Shown: positions 48,424 through 59,433 of the stretch, in pieces
Position numbering within the stretch: the first letter of the stretch is position 1
Layout of the letters: each line of letters starts with the position of its first letter
NCBI GenBank assembly: GCA_949317995.1
Contig: OX439041.1
Coordinates: 7,452,001 to 7,516,000 of the forward strand
Source of the DNA: Acholoe squamosa
Lineage: Eukaryota; Annelida; Polychaeta; Phyllodocida; Polynoidae
Direction: 5' to 3'
Length of the DNA stretch: 64,000 bases
The notes under the pieces: generated by a model
Told to the model about the DNA's origin: nothing
Seen by the model: the letters and a program-made list of their open reading frames with translations, nothing else
Databases searched by the model: none
Translations under genes and position numbers: made by a program

Positions 48424-48524
48424 AATATGAGTGACCCTGTTGCACAAACTCATAGAAACATACTGTGCACTACTATGTATCTTGTTTTTCCCCAGTGCAT
48501 TCATACTATTGATAATGTATTTTG

Positions 48525-49395
48525 TAAATTCAAGAATTTCCAAAATCACTTTCAGACATTGGTTGTCTAGCTATTTTCATTTCATGTATTTGTTAATTTT
48601 GATAAAAACTTGTTCTATTGTAAACTAAAGTGCTGCCATTGCATTATGATATGAATACCTACCATAAACCAAATGCCCACTGGTGCCAAGTGAAAGGGGA
48701 CCCCAGGACCCACCTTGTGTCAACCAGTCTAAATAAAAGATTTGAAAAAATCTTCTCATGTATTGCTAAGTTGTTGGTATTTCATAGGGTGATAACATGT
48801 TATCCATGCATAAAACATATCAGTAGAAGGCATTTGATATGTCAGCTCAATGGTCCTAAGTTGGGTATATCAGTCCTGCTCAGCTACATGTGCATCAAAA
48901 TGGCAGGACCCCACACTCCAGGGTGGTGACTGAACAAGGATCCCACATCCCACTTTTGAGAAGATATGTATGAACAACTGTGGTATGTTGTCTCTTCTCT
49001 ACTCTCTGACAGCTCTAAAGTAGGAAGGACAAAGACATATTATGACAGTCCTCCCCCTGGCTTATGGGGTCTTTAGTCAGTCCTCACCATGTACTGTGGG
49101 GTCCTTCCCCACTTCAAAGCTTCAGCACTGCAGGGATTAGTATACAACTTGCCTGTTTCTGTGATCCAATTAACCTAACGTTCTGGTCACATTTATTAGG
49201 GTATTGGCTCTATAAGACAGGAATAGAAACATACATACATCACTTTCCATGTTACTCATAGACCCAAAGTCTGCTCTCAATCAACATTCTCATTTTTCGT
49301 AGTTTCCATTAACAGGCATATCCTTTGATGGTAATTCTCATGTGTACATTAATTCAGATGAGAAAAGGGCCAGAAATTGAATTCACTATCCTGCT
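48525..49395 (+). repeat. Interspersed repeat family R, copy 2 (right inverted arm)
   Basis: The reverse complement of copy 1 and partly of copy 3. It follows the LINE ORF end directly and may be the LINE 3' UTR. No ORF of note. Confidence 0.8.
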
Positions 49396-49489
49396 CAGTT
49401 GCTCAGAGTTAGGGTTAGAATTAGGGAATCTAGGCCCAATTGTCTATGGGTCTATCTACGATATTGATCCCACCATCTATTCCTTCCCA

Positions 49490-50295
49490 ATACAGACATC
49501 TTCCTTGTTCATACACCTTCTGCTCCTGGGATGTGGGATCCTTGTTCATTCACCACCCCCATTTTGGTGCACAGGTTGCTAGGCAGGACTGATATACCCA
49601 ACTTAGGACCATTGAGCTGACATATCAAATGCCCTCTACTGATATGTTTTATGCATGGATAACATGTTATCACCCTATGAATTACCAAAAACTTAGCAAT
49701 ACATGAGAAGATTTTTTAAAATCTTTTATTTAGACTTGTTGACACAAGGTGGGTCCTGTGGTCCCCTTTTCACTTGGCACCAGTGGGCATTTGGTTTATG
49801 GAAGGTATTCATATTGTAATGCATTGACAGCACTTTAGTTTACAATAGAACAAATTTTTAACAAAATTAACAAATACTTGGTGCACATGTAGCTGAGCAG
49901 GACTGATATAGGAACATTATAGATATTTACCTGCATGCACCAATGTCTAATAACAATTTAAGTCTTGTGGTCCACATTCATACAACAATAGTGAAGTCAA
50001 TTTCTGGCCCTTTTCTCATCTGAATTTATGTGCACGTGAGTATTACCAGTCAAGGATATGTCAGTTAATGGAAACTAAAAAAATGAGAATGTTGATTGAG
50101 AGCAGACTTTGGGTCTATGAGTAACATGAAAAGTGATGTATGAATGTTTCTATTCCTGTTATATAGAGTCAATGCCTTAATTAATGTGACCAGAACCTTA
50201 GGTTAATTGGGTCACAGAAACAGGCAAGTTGTATACTAATCCCTGCAGTGCTGAAGCTTTGAAAAGGGAAGGACCCCACAGTACATGGTGATTTT
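49490..50295 (-). repeat. Interspersed repeat family R, copy 3 (rearranged)
   Basis: 49490-49880 matches about 46950-47345 of copy 1 in the same orientation. After unrelated sequence, 49997-50295 matches the region around 46545-46760 and the inverse of 49300-49395. The blocks are in a rearranged order. Confidence 0.75.
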
Positions 50296-50915
50296 GGACG
50301 AGTGCTAGGCGTAGCGGTTGGCGTTGAAGAAACATTTTGTTGTACGCCCGGGGTTGTATGGTATGCGGTGGAGGCCCGGGGGATGGAGGGCAAGTCTGTA
50401 TGATACTGAATACAGCCACGCCCTGGCGCTCTTTTACGGTACTATGCAGGACCTTGTGTCAATGCTATTTCAATAACAGTAGGCCTATGTTCATCAATAC
50501 AGACGTAAATCTAAACTTGAGTCTCTTTAAGTCTCTGCAAGTGAATTGAATGGATAAAGTCCCAGTCTATCAAGGCTGTGTGTTTGGTGACCTGATAAAA
50601 CAAACATCTTTATTTGTTGAAAATTGGTTAAAAAAAAAAAAAAACATGTTTAAAAACCTAAAAAAATTGTTTGCAAACTTTGAAAACATGTGGGAGGTTT
50701 GGTTGAGGAAAGTCCTCAGTTTGCCTGCACACAGATTCAGATCCGTGGATAATAAGAATGAGGAGGAATCTTATGGTCCTTCCCACCAGAATCATACAGA
50801 TAAGAGAACTGTTATGTATTAAGGACCCGCAGCCAAAGAGAGTGACAATTTGAATATTATTAAAAAAAATGCGGGGAGAGTTGGAACTGATATTAGAACT
50901 TACTTATTGGCTTGG
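50296..50915. other. Non-coding spacer
   Basis: No gene recognised. A 90-codon plus-strand frame (50550-50822) contains a Lys run coded by an A-tract and no recognisable domain. Confidence 0.35.
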
Positions 50916-50919
50916 TAGC

Positions 50920-51754
50920 TTAGGGATCATTTGAAGGGGTGGTTTCCTCTCCCAAGGATTCTACCTCGATGGGTCCTTCATGAGGGGTAGAGTATGTGGA
51001 AGGCCGAGGCGCAGAAGAAGGGCGTGGCCTCGAAGTGGCAGACATCACTGGATCAGCCTCTGATCTAGGGGTTGAAGAGAAGGATCTCTTGCAAGAGCTG
51101 GGATCGTCGGAAGATTTCTGCTTCTTGGGGTGTTTTGAGGAAGCTGGCTTCTTGCGATAACGCTTGGAGTGAGGGCCTGAATTGGAGGAGGATGCTGAAG
51201 ACTTGGAGGGGGTCTGAGATGACTCCTGTTGAGGCGACAAGGTCTCTGGGCTTGTCGAGGAATGGCAGCGGAAGTGAATACCTCAGTGGCTGACGCTACT
51301 GCCAGTACTTCTGATGTTATGGATTGAAGAACTGAGGAAGTCATATTTAGAGAGGGTGAGAAAGCCAGAGGAAAACCAGGAGAGGTGGTTGTTGTTGAAG
51401 ACCTAGAGACTCCTGTGGTTTCCATGGGGGTGATGGAGACTTCTTTGTTGGCGCCACTCTGAGGATAATAAGAATTGAGATAGGCTTCAGGCTCAAAAGA
51501 GATGTTATAGTGTTGGGAGACTGGTTCTGGAGCCCGAAAGGTAACGTTAACATCTGAAGGTTGAGATGATGGCGGAGCTCCAAGGGCGGCCAGGGGCGCT
51601 GGTTACTGCACTGACCGCCGAAGTGGACAATCCGGGATGAGTATGGTAGTGAGGCATTGCTACCACTGGAATGTCGGTAAGGCGGGAGAAGAGAGGGATC
51701 AGGGATGTATATGTCCTTGTTTAACAGGAAGTTAAAAGCGTAAATAACATCCAT
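50920..51754 (-). pseudogene. Unidentified Ser/Pro-rich ORF with two frame changes
   Basis: Three overlapping minus-strand frames make one plausible coding track. MDVIYAFNFLLNKDIYIPDP (from 51754) is followed by a frame containing SDVNVTFRAPEPVSQHYNIS and SFEPEAYLNSYYPQSGANKE (about 51440-51560), then a Ser/Lys-rich basic third frame (SSSNSGPHSKRYRKKPASS) ending with an acidic tail at 50920. Composition shifts from structured to disordered and basic, as in viral phosphoproteins or Gag tails, but I recognise no family. About 280 residues in total. Confidence 0.4.
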
Positions 51755-51794
51755 ATTTAGTATATTTTCTACCTATTAACTACCTATTGACTGA

Positions 51795-52335
51795 GAGCAG
51801 AGATTGGTTATCTACAGCAAAAGTGTTGAGGTCAGTGTCAAAACCTATTGATGGTTAATCTGACCAGAATGGAAGTTCAGGAAAATCGCGTGAAGATAAA
51901 TCAAATTATTGAAACACTGGGAAAGTTAGTGAGTGCCTTTGAGTCTGAGGTAATGCCCTTAAGAAAATTTTTTACGGCCATATGAGAACTAATCTGAGAA
52001 AATTGAGGGACTTGGTATCGGCAGAATCAGACTTAATGAATGAACTTTTCAGGAAGGTGGATCAATTGGCAGATTAAAAACTGACACCCACCATATTGCC
52101 CGTCCTGGAGCTGGTGCAGATTTTAAAAGTGGTAGAGTTGGAATTACCGCCTGGATTAATGCTACCACAGGATCCTAGAGAGAGGCCTTTTTATTATTAC
52201 AAGGTACCCACTACCAATACTGTAGCATTGGATAACACTCTCTTGGTGGGAGTTGAGGTGCCCCTATTGGATGTATGTGATAGGCTTGTGGACAGAGCTG
52301 GGGCCTGTATGGCGAAGAAATTAATAAAGGTGTAA
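51795..52335 (+). pseudogene. Fragment of an F-type envelope glycoprotein gene
   Basis: A plus-strand track in several frames. A stretch with TAKVLRSVSKPIDG (fusion-peptide-end-like) is followed by a heptad-rich helix from 51851 (VKINQIIETLGKLVSAFESE). After a stop there are LRKLRDLVSAESDLMNEL and KLTPTILPVLELVQIL, then ELPPGLMLPQ, FYYYKVPTTNTVALDN and VPLLDVCDRL, ending at 52335. The KLTP, ELPP and VPL block order matches the baculovirus F/errantivirus Env ectodomain and the intact env of element 2 (EGELPPKLIP, FYYQ, TVPIPIG). Stops at about 51983 and 52075 break it. No pol or LTR is seen beside it. Confidence 0.6.
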
Positions 52336-52532
52336 ATTAATTATAATACCCGGAATAGTCCATTGACAGTATTGTAAAGATGTTGGTACGTCCCCATCTC
52401 TCCCATAAATCCCTTAGTGACTCTATGAGGTTGTCAGTGGACTGTGAAAGTGTTAGTGCGAGTCCATCCATACCCTAGCACCCTCAGTGACTCTATAAGA
52501 GAGTCGGCAGACTGGGAAGGCATTACTGCTTC
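52336..52532. other. Short spacer before the 40-bp minisatellite
   Basis: Non-coding. It includes two loose copies of a TGACTCTATRAG-GTCGGCAGACTG-like repeat (about 52411-52450 and 52490-52520). Confidence 0.35.
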
Positions 52533-53433
52533 ACAGTATTGGTCCCTGGTTGTCCCTGAGGCCACCTGTTTAACACTGTTGGTGCCTGGTTGTCCTTAAA
52601 GCCTTCCGCTTCACAGTATTGGCCCCTGGTTGTCCTTGAAGCCACCTGCTTCACAGTATTGGTCCCTGGTTGCCCCTGAAGCCATCTGCTTATTATTGTT
52701 GGTCCCTGGTTGTCCCTGAAGGCACCTGTTTCATACTGATGGTCCCTGAGTGTCCTTGAAGCCACCAGCTTAACACTCTTGGTCCCTGGGTGTCCCTGAA
52801 GCCACCTGCTTAACACTCTTGGTCCCTGATTGTCATTGAAGCCACCTGCTTCACAGTATTGGTCCCTGGTTGTCCCTGAATCCACCTGCTTCATACTGTT
52901 GGTCTCTGGTTGTCCTTGATGCCACCTGCTTAACACTGGCAGCCCCTTCTTGTCCCTGAAGCCTGCTGCTTCACACTGTCCACCCTTGGTTGTCCCTGAA
53001 GCCACCTGCTTAACACTGTTGGTCCCTGTTTGTCCTTAAAGCCTCCTGCTTAACACTGTTTGTCCCTGGTAGTCCCTGAAGCCACCTTCTCAACACTGTT
53101 GGGCCCTGGTTTTCCATGAAGCCTCCTCCTTCATACTGTCTACCCCTGGTTGTCCTTGATGCCACCTGCTTAACACTGTCAGCCCCTTCCTGTCCCTGAA
53201 GCCTGCAGCTTCATACTGTCGGCCCCTGGTTGTCCCTGGAGACTCCAGTTACAAACTGTTGGCCCTTGCTTGTGGCATCCTTGGTATCCTTGAAGCCACC
53301 AGCTTAGCATTCTTGGTGCCTGGTTGTCCCTGAAGCTACCTGCTTTACACTCTTGGTCCGTGGGTGTCCCTGAAGCCACCAGCTTAACACTCTTGGTGCC
53401 TGGTTGTCCCTGAAGCCACCTGCTTAACCCTTT
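52533..53433. repeat. 40-bp minisatellite (GGTCCCTGGTTGTCCCTGAA-type)
   Basis: About 22 tandem copies of a 40-base unit that alternates GGTCCCTGGTTGTCCCTGAA with GCCACCTGCTTAACACTGTT-like halves. Minus-strand open frames across it are repeat translations. The same family recurs at 61449-61548 and 61971-62480, on the far side of element 3. Confidence 0.93.
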
Positions 53434-53501
53434 TGTGCCCAGAATTATTTTGAGAGAGCTGTTTTATTCAACATACTTGACAAAGTAGAGGATATTACCT
53501 A

Positions 53502-53853
53502 TGTAACAGTTCGTATCGACTTATATGTTGGGTGGCTCTTTGGCTCGCTTATCTTGAGATACCAACACAACACGAGTTGTTCGGGTTGGGCAAAGCCCCA
53601 GACTCCCTACCGCTGGGGTAGGCCTTTATTCAGGATGTCAGAACATACGTCTGGGCTGGACCATGTCAAGTCCCCTTCTGTGGATCATCCGGCTTCTTAG
53701 TAGAAGCTGGACGCGAAGCATGGTGCTGACCCCTCTTGTACCAAACGGGTATCGCGAAGCGACACCTGGTTGGCATGAAAGGAACGAGTACCACACGAGC
53801 ACGTCTCTCGGATGAAGCGCACTAATATATATACAACGATGCCGGCCCCTACA
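53502..53853 (-). repeat. 3' LTR of element 3 (about 352 bp)
   Basis: On the minus strand it starts TGTAGGGG, ends CTGTTACA, contains a TATATATATTAG stretch and an AATAAA-type signal (GAATAAAGG, near 53625), and is preceded by polypurine AGGGGGGTGG. A single copy only, so its ends are inferred from the TG...CA termini, the tract and similarity to the TGTAGAGG start of element 1. Confidence 0.7.
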
Positions 53854-54486
53854 CCACCCCCCTATACTTTACCTAGGGTAGGTGTTAAAAATTACCTGTT
53901 GTTAAAGTTGAAAATATGACATTAAAGGGGCATTATAAATAATATGTACATAGTAGTAGGCATCGTCGCATGTAATCCGAAGTAACTAAACAATAACATA
54001 AATAGGAGGTGGTGCCTTATGCACCATCGACCTATGGGTAACAGTGTTACGAAGTTATTATAGTTAAGACGTATATAAATATGTTCAGTTATATATAGAG
54101 GTTGCATGTTGTAGTATTATATACAATATGAAGTAATAGTTACCCGAGAGGTAAGGTAACCCGAAGAAAAAAAATTTTTTTCCGTTTAGTTTATACAAAA
54201 AAATATAGCTTTATAAGAAAAATAAGTTATACATAATAAAATATGAATTTAAGAGGTGTCCTACCAGGGTAGCAGGATCACCCTTACAAAAATACTATAC
54301 TTCCGGCGAACCTGGAATGACTGGTTTCTGCAGCTCCATGCGGCGACAAATGAATGGTGGCAAGCCACGTTGCTGTATGTTGTGCCAGCCCGTCGGATCC
54401 GAATAGTCCTTTAAGAAGTTAATCTTCTGGCATAAAGTATGCCTGTACTCTCGGGTACTGGTGAGGTCAAGCCGGCAGATGGACAC
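53854..54486 (-). other. AT-rich 3' non-coding region of element 3
   Basis: No gene. AT-rich except for the polypurine tract at about 53854-53863. Confidence 0.5.
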
Positions 54487-55173
54487 TTACAAGTCCTCGG
54501 ACTCGTCTTCAGTGTCCATCTTCTCAGCTGGCTCTGGGTTAGTAGTGGGAGCCGAGCTGCTGCTGCTGCTTGTGGCAAGCAGCTTAAGGGCTTCAGTGCT
54601 TGGGTCACTGAGTAGATTCAGAGCACCCATGCCCTTGGAGGGACTGTCCACCGCTGCATCGGCTTCGGCACCCGAAGGGAGGACTAGAGATGACGCGGAG
54701 CCGTCCCAGTCATCCAGGTGCTTGCCAAAGCAGAGGAAGAACTTCAAGTCTGCCTCCTTGTACCTATGGATGTACTTCGAGTTGGAAAGGCTGCCACTGC
54801 GATGGAAAGACTGCCACTCAGCCATCAGGTCATTCTGGATCTCTATGGTACGCACGTCTCTATGGTCGACGAACGTACCAAGATCCTGAAGACCTGACAG
54901 TGTGCTGGCTATCAGTCCCATGATGGGGAGCCGAGGGCCAGCGGATGGGGTGGTAGCTGTTGCTGGTGCAGGAGCCTTACGCAGTAACAGGCGAAGCGCC
55001 TGCAGAAGGGACCTCGGTACCCTCAACTGTGGTGCCTCCCCGGCCTCGGCTGTAGCCCGGGGGCGCTCCGGTGGATTCAACTCCACTTTCCCTTCCCGAG
55101 TCGCTGCTCGTGTAGATGCCCGCTCCTCTAGGTTGGGCTCGGCTGGTGGTAGTAGTACCAGTCGAAGCCACAA
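54487..55173 (-). pseudogene. Accessory protein, C-terminal part (element 3)
   Basis: A minus-strand frame of 228 codons, coding from about 55000. A helical segment (IMGLIASTLSGLQDLGTFVD, then MAEWQSFHRSGSLSNSKYIH) leads to FFLCFGKHLDDWDG, the equivalent of FMRVFGVDLDEWDG at the end of the accessory gene of element 1. A Ser-rich and acidic tail (MDTEDESEDL) follows. It is in a different frame from the upstream part, so one frameshift separates them. Unknown family. Confidence 0.6.
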
Positions 55174-56428
55174 CCGAGGTGGTGGCGGTCGTCCCGCTGG
55201 TGGTAACAGTGGGCGCTGCAGTAACCGGGGTGGCTACTGTGGCTGTAGTGGGTTTGTAGGCTGCGGCCTTCGGGTCGCCCTTATCCCTCTTCTTTGTAGT
55301 AGAGGGTTCGGGCTCTGCCGGAGACACTTTTGCTCCATTCTTCTTCTTCTTCCTTCCCTTGGATGGCTGTGGCAGGGCCTCGGGGCTGGAATCCAATTTA
55401 CGGGACTCCTTGTCCTTAGCCCGAGTGCTCCTCCTGCTACTGACTAGTGAGTCAGTGCTGGAGGCGGCACTCGCCTGGAGTTAAGCATGCTGCTTGCAGT
55501 GTGCCAGGTGGGCAGCGGCTAGCTCCTTCTGCTGCTCGTCAAGCTCACGATGCTTGGCTTCAACAGCAGCTTCCTGGTGAGAGATGTCCTCATCCGAGAT
55601 GCCACCAGCCGCCTCAGGTATACTGGTGCCTGGCCCCTTCTCGGACTTGGACCTTTCAATCGCTATCCAAAGGTCCTCCTCCTTGAGATCAGACTCGGTC
55701 AGTGGCCCCTTCGGCATAGGCTTACAGCTCAATTTCTTGGTCCGTCCTGATTCCACGGATGACTGTGTGATGGTGGAGTCTGTATCCATTTCTGACTCAG
55801 ATTCTCTGAGCTGGCTCACCTTCCGGGTAATCCCTTCGGACAAAAGCACAGCTCGAGCCAAGTTCCCGTCAAGCGCCATAGCTCCCACCAACCATCTATA
55901 GTTGCGGAGCCACGACACTGGCATGTTCTCGGCTAACTCGTCCATACATGAGTCTATTACCAGAGTCTTGAAATCATCTGGGATATTCTCGGGTTGTGCG
56001 GGCACTTCCGTTAGGGGACTGCATCCAAACATGGAAGGATGCATGGGGATGTACGTCCCCCAGCTCATGAACACCACACCCTCATCCTCATCCATGTGGG
56101 CGAGATGCTGGGTGCGGGTCCTGAATCCCGGAGGATACAGCAGAATGTCCATGACATCTATTCCCATTGGACAAGGCGGGTTCGCTGGACCCGGGGCTGA
56201 GGGTACTGGACCCTGATTCGGTGGAGGAGGCATCCGCTCCCTGTCTGTGACCTCAGTTGACATGGCAGAGAGAGTCTGGGCGGCTTCTTCCACTTCTGGT
56301 TCTCGTCGGAGACCAGTATTAGAGGACTCCATGGTCTCCTCTACCCGAGACGAGACCGTCGGGTCCTCGCCTTCATCGAACTCAATGTTGGCTGTTTGAT
56401 GTGCAGCGTCAATCGTCCCCTGTGCCAT
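54977..56428 (-). pseudogene. Accessory protein, N-terminal and middle part with one in-frame TAA (element 3)
   Basis: ATG at 56428 (MAQGTIDAAHQ) opens an acidic, Pro-rich leader. A structured region follows (MSWGTYIPMHPSMFG, then DDFKTLVIDSCMDELAENMP and WLRNYRWLVGAMALDGN). A TAA at 55481-55483 interrupts an Ala/Glu/Lys-rich helix (VEAKHRELDEQQKELAAAH). The frame then continues through a Lys-rich run to 54977. The structured region aligns with the broken accessory gene of element 1. No C2H2 fingers are visible in this copy, so those may be specific to element 1 or lost here. No signal peptide or membrane segment. Confidence 0.6.
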
Positions 56429-57130
56429 CACAGAGGGGCAATCTTCCAATATAAAATTGGCAGTAGTTTTGTTAGGCTCAACTCCAGGCGAGTGCCGTCT
56501 CCAAAAATAAATTAAAAAGACACAGCTATAAGCTGGCGGAGGGTGTAAAATAACTGGAGCAAAACCAGTGATGTCTTACCGCCATGATTTCGCCCTAGTT
56601 GTGAACAACATGGCGCCTGACCTCTCGTCCCGCGAGATCCCGCTATGGGCTATCCGGTGACCTAGTTCCGCACGTTCCCGCCACTCTGGTGGCCTCACCT
56701 AGTGGACTAGAATCTAACTAAAATTCGACTCGGTATACGAGATGCAGGTTGCTACCCGGGTGCTATCATCTGGAACTTAGTGGTATATACATTGCTATAA
56801 AGCGAATGTACCCGTTAATCCGTCCACCGCTCACGGGATACAGCTACCCGAGGAACATGCATTTGACACCCCCAGCCGCGATACGTATATTATTCGCCTA
56901 CGGCGGACAACACGCAGTAGCTCTTTGTGTACTGAGTTAGGTAAAGGCAGACCTCAGCCGAGGACTGCGTCTAACACCTTGGGTTAGCATTTTATTCTTC
57001 CCGGCTCTACATACGGCCTTCTCCAGGTCGCGCCTAGCCACGGCGAGGCCCTTCCCATATGTAATGCCTTCACTCAGCGAGACATTTTTCCATTTCTTAC
57101 AATTAGGCCGTTTCCTGGCCGTCGTCTTCT
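56429..57130 (-). promoter_or_regulatory. Promoter-like segment before the accessory gene (element 3)
   Basis: No credible ORF. About 56580-56660 is GC-richer and contains, on the minus strand, TCTCGCGGGACGAGAGGTCA and GCCATGTTG, then an ATGGCG directly followed by a donor-like GTAAGA. The shared motifs with 9900-10244 suggest the same internal promoter role. Confidence 0.4.
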
Positions 57131-58111
57131 TTTTAGAAGCTACCTTCGCCTCCGGTGCTTCCTAGGCCGACCTCTAGGGCGTTTCTCGGGTACCGCTAAG
57201 CTAGGCTTGCTTAACGTTGGCCTAGGGGGTTGGTATCCGAACTCCCTCTCCGCCGCTTCGCGTCCCTTCTAGGGCCGAAGCTTTCCTACGTTCGTCTTCC
57301 ACCTTCTTCCAGTATGGCAGTCTTCCACCATCACTATAGACTCGGAAATGATGCACACAATCTTGAATGGAACCCCCCAAGGTGTCACAAGCTTCAAGTG
57401 TTCAAGGGGCTCGTAATACCTTAGTACCTTGTCCCCTACATTAAAGCGTATTCTTTTTGCATTGGTGTCATACCCCACCTTCTGCCATTTAGCACTTTTC
57501 CGCAGTTCTTTAAGAACGGCCTTGTATGCATGCTTGAATCTGTCCCGTAACGACTCCACAAACAACACAGTGCAGGGCGCCTCCGGTTCTATCCCAACCA
57601 CTCCGTACACTAAGTCGGCGGGCATAATTATGTCCTCGCCGAATATCAAGAGGTTTGGAGTGCAATTAGTAGATGAATGGACAGTGTTGTTGTAGGCATG
57701 TACTACAAACTCGCACTGTTCATCCCAATCGTCCTGGTGGGTATTAACCAGGGGTTTTAGTACTTGTATCAAAGTCCTATTGAACCTTTCCACCTGACCA
57801 TCCGACTGTGGTCTGTATGGGTTGGTTCAGGTCTTACATATTGCTAAGTAATGGCACATTTCCTGTCATAACTCTGACTCAAACTCTCTTCTTTGATCAC
57901 TGTGCATCATGAGGGGCACACCCAAATGTAGCACCCAGCCTTTTACAAATGCTTCAGTACATGTAGCGGCTTTGTGGTTTGGAAGAGGAAACACTCGAGT
58001 ATACTTTGTATAGTAGTGTATGATGACCATAATAGAGGTGTTCTCTCTAGGCGTCGTTTTAAATCCACTGATGATGTCGATTGCTACTCGACCAAATCGA
58101 ACACCAAACAA
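57131..58111 (-). pseudogene. pol: Integrase with AT-hook tail (element 3)
   Basis: Catalytic D in AIDIISGF, D in MHSDQRREFE, then two in-frame TGA codons (near 57866 and at 57827-57829) and E in GQVERFNRTL. The C-terminal domain matches element 1 (DKVLRYYEPLEHLKLV). Past 57269 the reading moves frame and ends with an AT-hook RGRPRKHRRRR (about 57150-57185). Confidence 0.85.
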
Positions 58112-58114
58112 TTC

Positions 58115-58820
58115 CTAGGACAAAGGTAACTTGCCTAAGCCGGGTCCTGGCTTGTTTTTACAACAATCCGGGCAAGTTGCAATCCACCGAAGTAGGTCAC
58201 TTCTCATACCGGGCCAGTAGTATCGTCTCTGGAGATGCTCTATGGATCTTTTCTTTCTAAAATGGTCACTTGTTTGGTGGCCATGACAATAATACATGAT
58301 ATCCCTTCTCATAGAGGTGGGAATCACTATTTGTAATAGCTTACTGCCGGTGGAAGAGGTTTTCCACCTGCACAGTATACCATCTCGGATCTCCAGCTCG
58401 GTCCATTGAGCTATCAATCGCCTCGTCTCTCTGTCTTCCAGAGATAACATCAGCCTTACCGGCTTAATACCTTTCTGCAAGTATTCCATTAGAGACGAAT
58501 GGTCGGTCCATAAAGTGAAGTCAGTTCCCCACAGGAAGTGCTTAACCTTCTTCGTATACACCACTACTGCAAGAAGTTCTCTTTTAGTGGTACAATAGTT
58601 ATGCTGGGTCTTGCTTAACGTGTTGCTAGCAAATGCTTATGGGAGCTCGACTCCATTCTGGACCTGAGAGAGGGCTGCCCCTATAGCATTGTTGCGTGCA
58701 TCGGTGCCTAGTATGAAATGCCCTTCAGGAGTAGGATATTTCAATACCGGTGTATTCCTAAACAAATCTTTTATTTTGCTAAAAGATTCTTCCTGCTAGC
58801 TGGTCCATGGGAATGGCTCC
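58115..58820 (-). pseudogene. pol: RNase H remnant and integrase zinc domain (element 3)
   Basis: 58564-58115 reads VYTKKVKHFLWGTDF and TDHSSL, then jumps to KGIKPVRLMLSLEDRETRR; about 100 residues present in element 1 between these points, including DALSR, are missing. The integrase zinc site follows (HGHQTSDHF, CPDCC). The RNase H N-terminus (GTDARNNAIGAALSQVQNG) lies in a broken frame at 58620-58720. Confidence 0.82.
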
Positions 58821-58831
58821 CGAGCCCTACC

Positions 58832-59433
58832 CTAGGTCCAATGAGCTAAGCATTGCATGGGAAAGCTTACACGGGAGTAATTCGGTATAAAATCACGGTA
58901 ATAGGAACAAAATACTAAGAATGATCTAACCTCCATAGCACTCGTGGGCCTTTCCCAATTTTCAACCGCCTCCAACTTTTCCGGATCTGCACTCACCCTA
59001 CTAGGGGTTATGATCCTTCCCAAGTATGTAATTGTTTTCTTGAACAAGTTACATTTCTTAGGTTTGAGCTTTAGACCGTTGGATAGAATCCGATCCAGTA
59101 CCAGCTGCAGGTTCACGTGGCATTCCTTAGCGACTTGCTGAATACGACAATGTCGTGCAGGTAAACCAAACACTTCTTCCACAGCAGATCACTGAGTAGG
59201 GATTCCATCATGGCCTCAAATGTAGCTGGGGCGTTACACAATCCGAAGGGCAAGACATTATACTCGAATAGTCCCATATGGCTAGAGAAAGCAGTTTTCT
59301 CTATGTCATCGGGATGCATCTGTATCTGCCAATACCCGGATTGTAAGTCCAGGGTGCAGAACCATTGGTTCCCACCCAAGCTATTTAACGTCTCGTCTAT
59401 CCTTGGAAGGGGATACGAGTTCTTCTTTGTCAC
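58832..59433 (-). pseudogene. pol: Reverse transcriptase core (element 3)
   Basis: Two minus-strand frames. The first has SYPLPRIDETLNSLGG, WFCTLDLQSGYWQ and PFGLCNAP, and an active-site box reading YLHD (first Asp replaced by His). The second has LKPKKCNLFKKTITYLGRI and VRSFLVFCSYYRDFIPNYSR. A frameshift near 59140 joins them. Inactive. Confidence 0.88.

Noticed and set aside
47518-49395. Penelope-like element with inverted terminal repeats
   Set aside because: The RT motifs (VPQGS..GP, YADD, KYLG) are of LINE type and no GIY-YIG endonuclease is visible.
50550-50822. 90-codon plus-strand frame
   Set aside because: Lys run from an A-tract, no domain, no neighbours that would explain it.
52523-53005. 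160-codon minus-strand frame
   Set aside because: It is a translation of the 40-bp minisatellite; the peptide repeats with the DNA unit.
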